From Hermatobates lingyangjiaoensis (lineage: Eukaryota; Arthropoda; Insecta; Hemiptera; Hermatobatidae): a stretch of DNA of 64,000 nt. A model generated the notes under the pieces. It was given only the letters and a program-made list of their open reading frames with translations, was not told the DNA's origin and did no database searches. The translations under genes were made by a program, and so were the position numbers. The stretch lies in NCBI GenBank assembly GCA_026182355.1, contig JAPFBL010000002.1, positions 2,604,001 through 2,668,000 of the forward strand. The letters run 5' to 3'. Below are positions 45,162 to 55,485 of this stretch, in pieces (the first letter of the stretch is position 1; each line of letters starts with the position of its first letter).

Positions 45162-46679
45162 TGTGAAGTGTTTGTTTGTGTAGACTAGACCAACTCTCAA
45201 TAAACCTCTGCTGTTTGCTATATATCTAAATGTATATATATATATATATATATACTTCTATCTTACACTATTTCACAAGAAACGCTTGAAATAAAAATGA
45301 ACGTCTAAGCCACAGTAAGAAATCTTAGTCTTTTTTCTGATATCTTACTATGGTTTACACGTTAAATGTTTATTTGTATATATGTATGTATACTTCGTAT
45401 TTTAAACTTGAGATCTCTTAGGAACCATTAAGAGAAGAGTATCCTTTTTTTTTAAGTTCCAACACTATCACGAAAGCGGGAAGCAACAAACAGCAAGCCC
45501 TTTATATAAAGTACATTTCATGTAAATTTTAGAGCTGCCGACATAATTTTCTCGTGTTAATGGTTGAATTAATTTGTATGAAAGATAAAGTTTCCTGACT
45601 AAATCGAAGTACTTTGGATTTTGAAACCAAGACTCAATAACTTAGACGAGTAAGAGACAGGCATTAGAAAGTTCATCTGGCTATGTTTATAGAAAGTGGA
45701 TCATTGACTCCCTTCAAATAAATCTAACCAACTCAATGTTCGCATTTCAACATTCTCAATTCTAACTGTAATAGCCTTCCTACACCAGGCACACAACCTT
45801 TCATATTTACTTTCACATTAAACACGTAATGGAACAGGCCAAAGAATCTGTAAAGATAAAGAAGAGCAATAATAACTAAGGACCTTCTGAAAACCAACTT
45901 ACATGGAAATTCGTTACCCATATTGGTTCTGGGCTTCCTCCAAATATGGTTTGTTCTTCTCCTGATAACTGTGGATGTAGAAATATAGTTTTGAAATTTT
46001 GTTTTTCTGTGATTCCTGAAAATAACTGGTCGGTCTGCATTATGTAGACTTGATCAGTGAGCAGTGATCATCGCACTGTTTTTTTTTACATAATATGACT
46101 TCTGACAAACAGAAGCTATTTTCGTCAGAAAAATTTATTCCCATTTTTGCATTTTTTTCACTATGGTTTGGACATTGATATATCTTTCAACTAGAACAAG
46201 TGGTCTTCATCAGAAAGACATAGTGTAGAAATTATAGCGAGATGTTCATTTTTTGCTTTAGTTGATTGGCTTTAATTAAAATAATGTAAATACACATTTT
46301 GATCAAAATTGACAACGAAGTTCAGAAATAAACTGTAGGTACTTATGAAAGGGGGAAACCTTTGCAGCCTCAATTTTTTGGTTAAGCCATCATCAGGAGA
46401 GAAAAGAGAAGTATACCAAGCTTGCCGATCCCAGCCAATCATGTATAAACCACATTCTTTGGATCTGCTGCTTCCCATAAGATCTTTTTTTTTTCAGTAG
46501 TTGATTCAAGTAGATGTTTCAATATGCAGTTACTCTCTTTAGTGTGGCCAAATTGATAGTTGTTAGAAAAGCTCTTTCTTTGGAACTTAATTTTAGCTTA
46601 AAACTTGAAGATAAGGACTTCCTGAAAATTAATACCTTTGCTAACAGTATTTTGATTTGGTTAAGTGCTTTAATAGCCT

Positions 46680-46960
46680 AATAATTGAAGAGGCGATGTA
46701 GAGGTGGTGTGGCGGGTATCCTTGAAAGTGGCTTACCCAGGCTCTCTGGGTCGGTAGACTCTCAAGGTCCCTGCGCCAGGTCCTAATTGTCCATTCACAC
46801 AGTCTTTGCGCTCCTCTGTCGCCCCTCATCCGCCTCTAATTATTCCCGCTCCTCTTTGTTCCCGACATGGCACGGCCGCCTGACCTTGTTACCACCGTGG
46901 CCTTCGCCCAGTACCATGACCTCAACCCCCCCCCCCCCCCTTCTCTCAGGTCAATATATT
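46680..46960. other. GC-rich patch in intron 2 with poly-C run
   Basis: GC-rich compared with its surroundings, ending in a run of 15 C at about 46928-46942. Frames on both strands are open for ~60 codons but overlap and lack domains. Unassigned. Confidence 0.3.
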
Positions 46961-47441
46961 GCAAGAGTTTACTTATAAAACAAACTCTTTATGTCATAAG
47001 CCTTTACTATATTTGAAATATTTATTTCGAAAGTTGCATAAAATGGAATGTTATTATAATCATAAACATATAAAAGCAATCAATTCAATCACCCTTGTGA
47101 TATCAAACCGAACAATTTCCCATTGCTTCTTGCCAAAAAAAATCAGTCAACGCTTTCAAAAGCTCTTTGATAATCAGCAATAGCAAGTCATCGCACTTCA
47201 TTTTCCTGTTTTTATTGTAGTGATTTCAGAGTGTCACTCAGTAACGATGATGAATCTCTTCTCTTCCTAGCTGTTGTCTATTCTTCACTTCTGCTGAAGA
47301 CTGCCTGTTGCTGAGATTATACAGAATCGTGAATGTTCGATTTTTGCTGTCCATAAGGAATATGCGTCAAATTTTACAGAAACAATACGTATATAACTGA
47401 TACAACTTGCTTCTATATTTTGACTGTCATATATATATATA

Positions 47442-47640
47442 TGACGTTTGTCCTTTCCTGCACTTTACACCCTTTTAAAATACTACTCTTCCCTCCCACT
47501 CTTCTCAACCCCTCATCAGATGTTTCTGCATCTGGTGTTTCAGTTGGGTTTCTGACTGTCGAAGGCCGCTTGTTATGGTTGAAAGATCTTAGTCTTTTTT
47601 TCCCATCTCATATTGTGGTGTGATCATATATATATACACG
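47442..47640 (+). repeat. GAUC-family element, internal segment plus one arm
   Basis: GTTTGTCCTTTCCTGCACTT ... CAACCCCTCATCAGATG matches (inverted) the interior of the long element at 8310-8395 and the segment at 58020-58100. It then runs into an arm with a damaged core (GACTGTCGAAGG) and GTGGTGTGATCATATATA. It shows that the interior of the longer element is shared between copies. Confidence 0.7.
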
Positions 47641-47882
47641 AGTTCAAAATTCAAGAATAGTAACACACAGTGTAAGGAAACACACTTACAGACTCAAATT
47701 TTCGGATTTATTACACCGCCTATCAACTAGATAGAATTTAAAACCCTAGAAAGTAAAGCTTAATGTGTCGGTCGAGTTTAGACTTCTGTCATGACAAACG
47801 AAAAACGGTCCGGCAGGACTGATACACTTAAAATAAACAGTGACACATAGACTGAAACATAACAAAGACTTACTTTTCAATA

Positions 47883-47914
47883 TTTCGACCGTAATGGCGG
47901 TTGTCCTCAGGAGA
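47883..47914 (-). ncRNA. Hammerhead-like motif (CUGAGGA)
   Basis: Minus strand: CTCTC, CTGAGGA, C, AACCG-CCATTA-CGGTC, GAA, ATAT, T, GAAAAG. The hairpin has four pairs and one mismatch. Stem I pairs at 4 of 6 positions. N7 is G, which the hammerhead core allows. Confidence 0.5.
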
Positions 47915-47974
47915 GGAAGTGAATTGACGGAGGGGCGACAGTCAACTGATATGATATATATATATATATATATA

Positions 47975-48205
47975 TATCAATGATCAAACCACAATAAGAA
48001 ATGGGAAAACAAGGTTAAGGTCTTTTAACCGTAACAAGCGGTCTTCGTCAGAGTCAAAAACCCAACTGAGAAGGTCTCAGTTGGGTTTTTGACTCTGACG
48101 AAGACCGCTTGTTACGGTTGAAAGATCTTAGCCTTGTTTTCCATTTCTTATTGTGGTTTGATCATTGATTGTTGTTTCACGTGTTTATGTGAAACCTTTT
48201 TTTAT
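47975..48205. mobile_element. Foldback element, GAUC family, in Myc intron 2
   Basis: Arms run from ATCAATGATCAAACCACAAT to CCCAACTGAG and back. Left-arm core slightly mutated (GGTTAAGGTCTTTTAACC); right arm near consensus at 48091-48133, except the last base of the stem I partner (AGCC for AGTC). Outer tail TTTCACGTGTTTATGTGAAA. A TA run precedes it. Confidence 0.85.
48091..48133 (+). ncRNA. Hammerhead-like motif, one stem I mismatch
   Basis: GACT, CTGACGA, A, GACCG...CGGTT, GAA, AGATCT, T, AGCC. The third stem I position is C instead of T, leaving A-C unpaired. Sense relative to Myc. Confidence 0.5.
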
Positions 48206-48208
48206 ATA

Positions 48209-48432
48209 TATATATGATCAAGCCACAATAAGAAATGGGAAAACAAGACTAAGATCTTTCAGATCTTTCAACCGTAACAAGCGGTCTTCGTCAGAGTCAA
48301 AAACCCAACTGTTGGGTTTTTGACTCTGACGAAGACCGCTTGTTACGGTTGAAAGATCTTAGTCTTGTTTTCCCATTTCTTATTGTGGTTTGATCATTGA
48401 TTGTTGTTTCACGTGTTTATGTGAAATCTTTT

Positions 48433-48435
<3 letters not shown>
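48209..48435. mobile_element. Foldback element, GAUC family, in Myc intron 2
   Basis: Directly follows the previous foldback across a TATATATATG spacer, so the two stand in tandem. The left arm has a small tandem duplication (AGATCTTTC twice) in the stem III region. The right arm is consensus. The outer tail again ends GTTTATGTGAAATC then TA repeat (48434-48473). Confidence 0.9.
48322..48364 (+). ncRNA. Hammerhead-like motif, consensus, sense in Myc intron 2
   Basis: Identical to 37996-38038: GACT, CTGACGA, A, GACCG-CTTGTTA-CGGTT, GAA, AGATCT, T, AGTC. All pairings hold. Lies on the Myc sense strand ~3 kb before the exon 3 acceptor. Confidence 0.6.
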
Positions 48436-48467
<32 letters not shown>

Positions 48468-48473
48468 AATACT

Positions 48474-48795
48474 TTTTCGTTGGAAATACGACCCGAAACG
48501 GACAAATATAGTTCACTGTAGAAAAAGAAACACAGAGAAATTAAAAGCACACACTTACAGTTTCTAATTTTTGGTTTGAACCGTCTTCAGGAGAGATAAG
48601 AGGGAAACCAAGCGCACTGGTTCAGAGACGGTTGGAGGTTGGAGACGGTCTCCAACCGTCACTGAACCAGTGCGCTTGGTTTCTCTTCTTATCTCTCCTG
48701 AAGACGGTTCGATCCGAAAATTAGAGACTGTATGAGTGTGCTTTAATTTCTCTATGTTTCTTTTTCTACATTGAACCTGTTATATATATATATAT
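48474..48795. mobile_element. Foldback element, AAUU-family hammerhead pair, in Myc intron 2
   Basis: The left arm begins ATACTTTTTCGTTGGAAATA, then GACCCGAAACGGACAAAT, related to 1965-2000 and 3068-3110, and runs to GGTTCAGAGACGGTTGGAGG. The right arm is the inverse from GTCTCCAACCGTCACTGAAC to TTCTTTTTCTACATTGAAC. The arms are ~145 bases. A TA run follows at 48781-48795. Confidence 0.85.
48694..48727 (+). ncRNA. Hammerhead-like motif, AAUU family, sense in Myc intron 2
   Basis: TCTC, CTGAAGA, C, GG-TTCGAT-CC, GAA, self-complementary AATT, A, GAGA. Stem I pairs at all four positions (TCTC/GAGA); stem II is only two pairs. The corresponding left-arm core (48574-48604, minus) has G12 replaced by A and looks inactive. 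Confidence 0.5.
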
Positions 48796-50040
48796 CTTAG
48801 AGTTGGCACCTTCTGTCTCCCACCTGCTAATCTCAGCTCTACCTTTTCACTACCTCTTTTCCATAGCATTCCTATAATGCTAGTGGTATGGTTCAATGAG
48901 AAGGTGTACTTGTCTTATTTGCCCTGTTATCAATCCTGCTTATTCTTTTACTTCCTTCCTTAGCATTCATATCTATCCCTATTCTTCACAAAACCTCCTG
49001 TACTTCTTGTAACTGCGTTTATTTTGTCGATCGGACTACACTCAGTGTTAGCTTCCACCAAGTAAGTTAACTTTGCTTATGAATAATCATAGGTCATCCG
49101 TTCGTTGGTAGTGGTGACATTACAGTTGCCATCAATGATAGTTCTCATGGACTCAGTTTATAGAAACTAAAAAATAGTTCATATTAAAATGTTAAATTAT
49201 TTTGTTTAAATCATAAATAAATTTTTTGTTTCATTTTTAAATAACTAATTGATTATATAATCGGGCCACCTTGCTTTGCTGTTTGTTATTTTTCTGGTGA
49301 ATTATGTGGATCAGTGATGATAAAGTTGCTGGAGAGTCTGAGTTCTAGGGTTCACTGTGACGCTGCCAGCAATGGTTGAACCCACGTTGCAGCCTGGAAC
49401 ACTGTAAGATATATTCCAGCAAGTCTGAGTTCCACTTTTTATAGCTTTCTGTTAAAGAACATATGATTTTAATTAAGGGGTTAAATAAATTGAGAAAAGA
49501 CTTTACGGCATTATTGTTTGGTAATAGACGGAGTGATTGAACGTTGTGGAATTCAGGAGAGCAAATGACGCCAGGTGGGGTCGGCCACTGATCTTTGCTG
49601 GCGGGCGTCCAGTTCTCTGGCTGTGCTCTACTGCTCACTTCAACACTTGTTTTATATGTTTCTGTTCTAAACTTTAATATCATTAAAAAACTACACTCCT
49701 AAGGTCGTCCTGTTATGTTAGTATAATGTGTTGAAATGGAAATTATTTTAACATTCAATTTCTCAACTTTTTTTCACCTTGTTATTTTCCAATATTTGGC
49801 TTCATAAAACAAGGCGGTAAATGCTTGCATGCATGAATGGTTCATGAGTAATTGATAATTTGAAGGTAATATACGTGTTTCCTCGTTATGTAAAACAAAT
49901 TTACGGGTAATTGGTTGTGGAGGTTTTTTCGGCAGTTCCCATCTAATGTCAATGTTCCGTGCAAAAGTATTTATGGTGAAAGTTTAAGAGGTATGGAATG
50001 TTTATTGTGTTGAAATTGCTATGGTAATGAAAAACGAGGA
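48796..50040. other. Intron 2, no element recognised
   Basis: Mixed composition with a GC-richer stretch at 49330-49640. A 112-codon minus-strand frame (49345-49683) has no recognisable domain and opposes the gene, so I do not call it. Confidence 0.4.
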
Positions 50041-50350
50041 GTAGGGTGAAGTGGAGACGTGTTGAGAAGGTCCGGTGGGTCAGGGGCATGTAGCGGAAGA
50101 CGTCTTGGGACCGAGGAAAGTAAGTGCTCGGAGGATGGCCTCCTTGTAGGGTGGGGATAGCTCAATGGGATATCTCTCTCTCGATCCAACTGGTTCCACA
50201 ACCTCAACGCCACGACCGGCAGAGTTAAATGGCACGGTCCGATCGTCCACGGATCTCCCCTCCATTCCGCAGACCACATTCCTTGCCACTCGCTTAGTTT
50301 CTCTTACTGGCCATATTTTGCTCCTTTCCTCAGACTTTCCGAGGCTCTTT
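50041..50350. other. GC-rich patch, possible tRNA-derived SINE
   Basis: Contains GGATAGCTCAATGGGATATC, resembling a pol III box A, and CTGGTTCCACAACC ~22 bases later, resembling box B. Overlapping open frames on both strands (86-97 codons) are probably chance in GC-rich DNA. No second copy in the window confirms it. Confidence 0.35.
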
Positions 50351-50954
50351 TTATTCTTCTTTACAAAAAACACCAGTTTTTTAATAATGATAAATAAGAA
50401 TAATTTAATTATTACTGATTCATTTTCGAGGTAACAGTCTCGTTAAATTATATATTAATCTTCTAAATAAGTTAAGAGTTTTCTGTTTATTGACTTTTAG
50501 AAATGGATTTTATTTTATTTTTTTATTCAAGTAATTAAATACTCTAACTTCAATGTGGCATTTGTTTTCAGTATGAAAGGGCAGACAGATCGTTACGTTG
50601 TAGTAGAATTTGTTGTTTCCATGTCATGTCTGCCATTGGAGTAGAACTATAGAAATGCCAAGTTCGAACATTAAATAAATTCATATGAAAGATTCATATA
50701 TTATTTTCTTCTGTCGGTTGTTTGGTGTTATTAAACCAATTGCAGATAACTCATGTATTATGAGTTGTTTCCATAGTTATTTATCTGATAGTGAACAGTA
50801 ACTGCTTTTACCTTGGTATATTCGTATTGTCGTTTTTAAATATTGTTGATTATTTCTTATTTCTCGTTATTACCCATGACCAGTTGAGATGGTTTACTAT
50901 TAGTGTAACTCTGTTGAGAGGTGAAAGATGATCCTACGTTACTATTAAATCAAA

Positions 50955-51185
50955 ATCTGAATGACGGCAAAAGGGCGTGGGGGTGGCCCTGCAGAGGGTT
51001 GGACGGCTGGGCCGCCCCCGCACTGGTGGGGCGGAAAGGGGCCGGTTGACCTTGCACTCCTCCTCCCCTTATCGACTGAGGGCATTAACCCCGCCGCCGC
51101 CCCCGACTATCCCGCCTCCCTTCTCAGTTCCCATTGCCACTCTCAATCTTCTTCCTACCTCCAACCTTTGTGTATGTCTATACTC
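50955..51185. other. GC-rich patch just upstream of Myc exon 3
   Basis: High G+C (GGGCCGCCCCCGC, CCCCGCCGCCGCCCCCG) within 200-400 bases of the exon 3 acceptor. Two overlapping frames of ~100 codons are open but proline/leucine-rich without homology that I recognise. Its position invites a regulatory reading, but a repeat is equally likely. Confidence 0.35.
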
Positions 51186-51392
51186 GTTCTGTCTTTTTTT
51201 TCTAAATTTGAAATCTGTTTATCTTGCGAATTTTTACAGGGCCAGGAGAGTTCTATATACATTTAAATTATAGAAATTTTAGTTTCATTTTTGATGGGCT
51301 CCCATCAATCACTGCTTGAAGTGATTATTATATATTTATTGAATCATTAATATTTTTGTTTATATAAAGGTTATTTTGTTTTCTGTTTATAG

Positions 51393-52156
51393 AAGAAGAA
51401 GAAGAAGAGGAGGAAGAAGACGTTAGCAGTGAGGATGAAGATGAGGAAATTGACGTTGTAAACGTTAAACCTGCCGGAATATCATCCGTTGTGACGGCAG
51501 GGGAATCTTCTATAAAAAAGAGATTGAAAACAATGTTGCCAACTTCACTGGTTGAGGAAGTAAAAGAAGAAGAAGAAGATGAAGAAGAGGAGGATGAGTT
51601 GGGCGAATATGAAGAAGAATGCAGAATTATGAGGTGGGCAACATCGCTAAATTCAGCAGTCGCTCTAGAAGCCGACTCAAGAAAACAATTGAGTTCGAAG
51701 GTGAGTTCGAACACGAAAGGACGACGGGGGAAGCGGAAAAGAGCTTCATCTGAAGATGACGCAACTTACACACCTAATCAGCCTTTAACAAGGGTAGGCT
51801 CTCGACCTAAACGACCTGCTGGGTCCAAGAGGCCAAAAACTGCAACTGATTCGGAAACCGATTCTACAGAGAAAAGGTCACTTCATAACAGCATGGAGAG
51901 AATCAGACGTATTGATTTACGTAATGCCTTTAACGACCTGCGAACCCTGTTACCGTCATTGACTGACAGCCGGCGTGCCTCCAAGGTGACAATTTTGCGT
52001 GAAGCAGCGGCGTATTGTTCGCAACTCACGTGTAATTCGCGAACACTTTCGTCGCAGGTGGCTATTCTGCGCAAGGAGCAAGATAAACTGCGTTCCAATC
52101 TGTCGCGTCAGCGTCGACTCTTCGCATCCACCCACCTCCCCCGGCTCACCAGTTAA
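51393..52156 (+). CDS. myc: Myc transcription factor, coding exon 3 (residues 185-438): acidic region, NLS, bHLH-leucine zipper
   Basis: Follows a strong acceptor (TTTTCTGTTTATAG) and joins exon 2 in frame, giving 438 residues, close to human c-Myc. Residues 185-209 are acidic and end DEEIDVVNV, matching MBIIIb, the WDR5-contact segment (EEEIDVVSV in human). A second acidic run spans ~238-260. Basic clusters GRRGKRKR (~295-301) and PKRPAGSKRPK (~323-333) could be nuclear localisation signals, next to SSEDD and TDSETDS, which fit casein kinase II sites. The basic region RSLHNSMERIRR keeps His349, Glu353 and Arg357, the E-box-reading triad. HLH follows (FNDLRTLLPSL; ASKVTILREAAAY). The zipper has Leu396, 403, 410 and 417. 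It ends RLTS, stop TAA. A canonical Max-binding, DNA-binding protein is expected. Confidence 0.95.
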
Positions 52157-54257
52157 ACGTCCCCTGTATATAGACTGATAATATATATTGTTGCCATATA
52201 TGCTTTGTAAATAGATTTTTTTTTATTATTTATTAGGAAGGTGGAGGGGAATTAATATCCCCGATTTACTGTTGTTACCATATAGTGATTTACGTTATGC
52301 CTAGTAAAAGAGCAGCATTGTTGTATGGATAATGTTAGGACACTCACGCTACTCGGATTGGCCTCCTTGCCTCATCCCTGCAGCAGTCGAGGCATTCAAG
52401 CCAATTTTTGCTCAGAGTTCATCAACTCCCTCCTTCTGGTCATCTAGCCACATACATCCCTCGTTCTTGTGAGAGAGACACAATCATCTCCTATCTTATG
52501 ACTTTCACTGTAATTATTTTTCACCCTAACTGTAATCATGGTTTTATTCCTCGCACTAGTTGTATTTATAGTATAAGTTGATTAATTATAGAAAACTATG
52601 TACCATTTGACAGTCACCTCTCATTTCACAAAACGTATACTACTGATTGTTTAATTCATCTTTTGTACTCTTTGATTTTATTTCCATAGACATCTTTTGT
52701 AAGCTTTCATTCCTTGAAGTAAACAAAGCTAATGAACAAGCAGAATTAAAGTTTTGCTTGACGCAACAAAGAAATTTCATTTTTTTTTTCAAATTTACGG
52801 GTAGTTTTAATAACAACCCTAGCTACCTCAGTAAATTTTACCTAATACCGTTTATTGCCCTAGGTGGTTCATAGTCTTTGGTCATATGATGTGGTGTATG
52901 TCATTGTGGAGGCTTTAATTAGTTTAGTTTTTTTTTTATTTTAAGGTTGATATCGTTTTTAAGTTGGTCACAACCAAGTAGCTAATACTTCTAGATATAA
53001 TTCATGTAACAACCTCGCCTCGACTGCTGTTTTAGCACGAGTTCGGCATATTTGAATCTCATTTCGCTTACTTATCCCAAAACCATAACTCCGCCTCTAA
53101 ACTTTGTATATACATATATGTAATATATATATGTTTCAATTCGAGTTAACGTGAAGTCATTAGCATTGAGTTTATACTGTGAATGTAAATATTCTGAATA
53201 TACAAATGTATATATTTTTACTTTCTTTAGTGTGATTGCACGAGACAGTTGGTGAGGTTTCCAGTCCTCCCTCGTGTCTGAAGGGTATACTCTCCCTCTT
53301 TGTAAATATCAGTTAATCAGAATTCTTTTGTCATTAATTGTCAGTATCAGTTTTGTTCCAAGATAGGTTTTGTGTCTTATTTATTTCGTTTGTGAATGAC
53401 CTTGGGTTACGTTTGCTTGCTCGAAATGTGCCTTTGTATATTTAAACGGGAACAGAGGAGGACTGTGTAATTGAACGATGGCGTGACGTTTCGCTGCAAG
53501 GTGACCTATCTCAGGTGCTGTCCCATACCCCCTCACTGCATTGCTTTTCAAGAGTCCTTTTTCTACCAATTTAAATATTTTTAATCTCCTTTTTATAAAA
53601 GTAAAAACAAAAACATATAAGTAAAATTTTCATGATTAAAATGTTTTTCACCGTGCTTATACAAGTAGACTTTTCTTGTGTAAAAAGTACAGTATGAATG
53701 TTTTCCATCCGTCAGCAATCGTCATATTTCATATGGCTGCCTCTTACGATGAGTCAGTGTTTCTACTTGAATCAAGTTCTTGTTTTCCCGTTCTTGTCAG
53801 CTTCCTAGGTATCATCAAGGCAAGAGTTAACTAATAATTTTAACATTCGGTATTCGTTTTTTTAAAGTCCCTCCCTTCAAGTAAACTTAATGACAGTAGG
53901 TTATACATTTTTATTCTCATTGTTTTTATGTAAAAGAAAATTTATTGCCTATGATCACAGCTATGTAACCAACAATTCTTTTCAATATTTGAAAATATTG
54001 TGTATATGAAACAGAAAGTTACACAGAATATTACACCAAACTTACTATGATAATCCATAGATAGTTCGAGCATTTCAGATCGGTAGAAGAGAACAGGATT
54101 CGATATATTAAACTGAAAGTCTTTCTTGCTTCATGTTCTCTTCTTCTCTTGATAATGAACGTTTGTTAGAAATATCTAATAATCATAGTGTTTTCTTCTG
54201 TGTAATTTTTGTTTATAAAAGTCTAGTTAGACACCATTATTCGCATTTTGGAATAAA
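52157..54257 (+). other. myc: Myc 3' UTR (inferred)
   Basis: No open frame of note. Scattered ATTTA pentamers (for example near 52236, 52563, 53377) are compatible with AU-rich decay elements typical of MYC mRNAs, though expected often in AT-rich DNA. A GC-richer block lies at 52340-52470. The 3' end is set by the first AATAAA I find downstream, at 54252. Length about 2.1 kb. Confidence 0.45.
54252..54257 (+). terminator. Candidate polyadenylation signal of Myc
   Basis: AATAAA in GGAATAAATATATATATA, the first canonical hexamer I noticed after the stop codon. Another follows at 54685-54690 (CTGAATAAAGG) with GT-rich sequence downstream (ATTTTAATTTGTTATATTTT) and is an alternative. Confidence 0.4.
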
Positions 54258-54529
54258 TATATATATACATATATTTAATTAAGATCATTGTGTCATGGCT
54301 TTAGTGTATTGCATAATCATTTAAGTGAAGTATATTTTTTTTTTCATTCAAAGTGTTTCTTTTTTTTCTTAACATTTAATTAAATTATTTACAAGCTAAA
54401 TTTTGAATTTTAAAAGTCAACTGGAAAATCTTGGTTTTGTTAAATTACATTTTTTCTTTCTCTCTGTAGGAAACGAAATTTTTTTATTTAGATTATTGCC
54501 TTTTTAAAATTCGGGCCTGTTTTTAAAAG

Positions 54530-54690
54530 TAAGAGCTATATTGGGTTGTGAAGCCTGCTGCTCGCTCGCTCAGTGGCTTGCTTGTACAAACAGCCCATTG
54601 CCGCCCTCTCTCTTCCCAACCTTTCTTGAGCTCCTTTTACATCTTCTATTCTGCTCACACTACATAAGGTATTTTTTATTTCTGAATAAA
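54530..54690. other. GC-richer patch downstream of Myc
   Basis: GCCTGCTGCTCGCTCGCTCAG and following CCGCCCTCTCTCTTCCC differ in composition from the surroundings. GCTCAGTGGCTTGC faintly resembles a tRNA-like head. Unassigned. Confidence 0.3.
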
Positions 54691-55480
54691 GGTATATGAT
54701 TTTAATTTGTTATATTTTTTTAGTAGATATAATTGTGATAAAGGTATTAGATAAACAAAATGGTTTGTTTTTTTGTTCATTCATTAGAAAGGGAAAATGT
54801 ATGAAAATCTTGTTTTTAGCTGAGGCACATTTATTTTGTATTTTTGTACTATTGTTTCCTTATTTAGTCTTGACGTTTTGTTGTTAACTTTTCTAGAATT
54901 CAAATAAAATGAGTAATGTTTAGAAGAAAATAATAAATTGATGATAACCCCCCCCCCAAACAATTGTGTAGTTTTATATGACTTTTCACTTTTTGATTAT
55001 TTTTTATAACGGTCCGAATAGAAATGATTTTAATATAATTTTGTATCGTATAGTTCCTTTTGTAATAAAAATTGATAAAAAATATAAGTATATTCCCTAA
55101 ACGGAGAGTCTTTTGCATGGTTCTTGTGCCTTGATTCATTCTTTACTGAAACCAGCCCAGGACGACTTAGTGCGAACTTCTTGAAGGCAATGACAAGGTG
55201 TAAGTAAATATTGCAGGAACTTATGGACGTATGCTAATACGCAGCTATATATATTAGAACTCGAATGGAACGGCGTATTTTATCTGCACCATAGTAATGC
55301 TAATGTCTGCTTTTGTTAGAGATCAAGTTCTCGTAGTTCAAATTCGATTTGTTTTATAATCAGTACAAGAATACTGTCATATAGTGTTCTATTTATTTCT
55401 AATATTAGCCTGTTATTACAGTACCCATGTTTTTTTTACCTTATACCGATTTTTTTATTTTATAGAACACATGGTTGTCT
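54691..55480. other. Intergenic, nothing recognised
   Basis: AT-rich with a nine-C run at 54949-54957. No gene or element seen. Confidence 0.45.
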
Positions 55481-55485
55481 TTATC

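Larger units (their letters stand above)
44798..45222. mobile_element. Foldback element, ACGU-family hammerhead pair, in Myc intron 2
   Basis: Left arm AACAGCAAACAGCAGAGGTT ... reversed ribozyme core ... CCGTCAGATAGACACAACGA; the right arm is the inverse, ending AACCTCTGCTGTTTGCT. A ~130-base centre (44945-45055) containing AGTAAACTTTATTGCAATTT separates the arms. TA runs flank both outer sides (44741-44763, 45234-45253). This is the longest short foldback and its arms differ at a few sites. Confidence 0.85.
42073..51392 (+). other. myc: Myc intron 2 (9.3 kb)
   Basis: Donor AG|GTAAAC at 42073; acceptor TTTTGTTTTCTGTTTATAG ending at 51392. The joined codon (G|AA) keeps the frame. It lies between PSDS and the acidic run, as the human coding intron lies between SSDS and EEEQEDEEE. 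The intron holds a GC-rich patch (42260-42470), at least five foldback elements, hammerhead-like motifs on both strands, and GC-rich blocks at 46690-46960, 50050-50330 and 50960-51170. It is several times longer than the human equivalent, apparently through transposable-element load. Confidence 0.9.

Noticed and set aside
49345..49683. 112-codon minus-strand frame within Myc intron 2
   Set aside because: No recognisable domain or splice context; probably chance in a GC-richer stretch.
50961..51273. Overlapping open frames of ~100 codons just upstream of Myc exon 3
   Set aside because: Both frames are open only because the block is GC-rich. They overlap, are proline/leucine/serine-rich, show no domain, and are followed by a strong Myc acceptor, not by coding continuity.
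51328..51714. 128-codon minus-strand frame rich in serine
   Set aside because: It is the antisense shadow of the acidic (GAA-rich) part of Myc exon 3.
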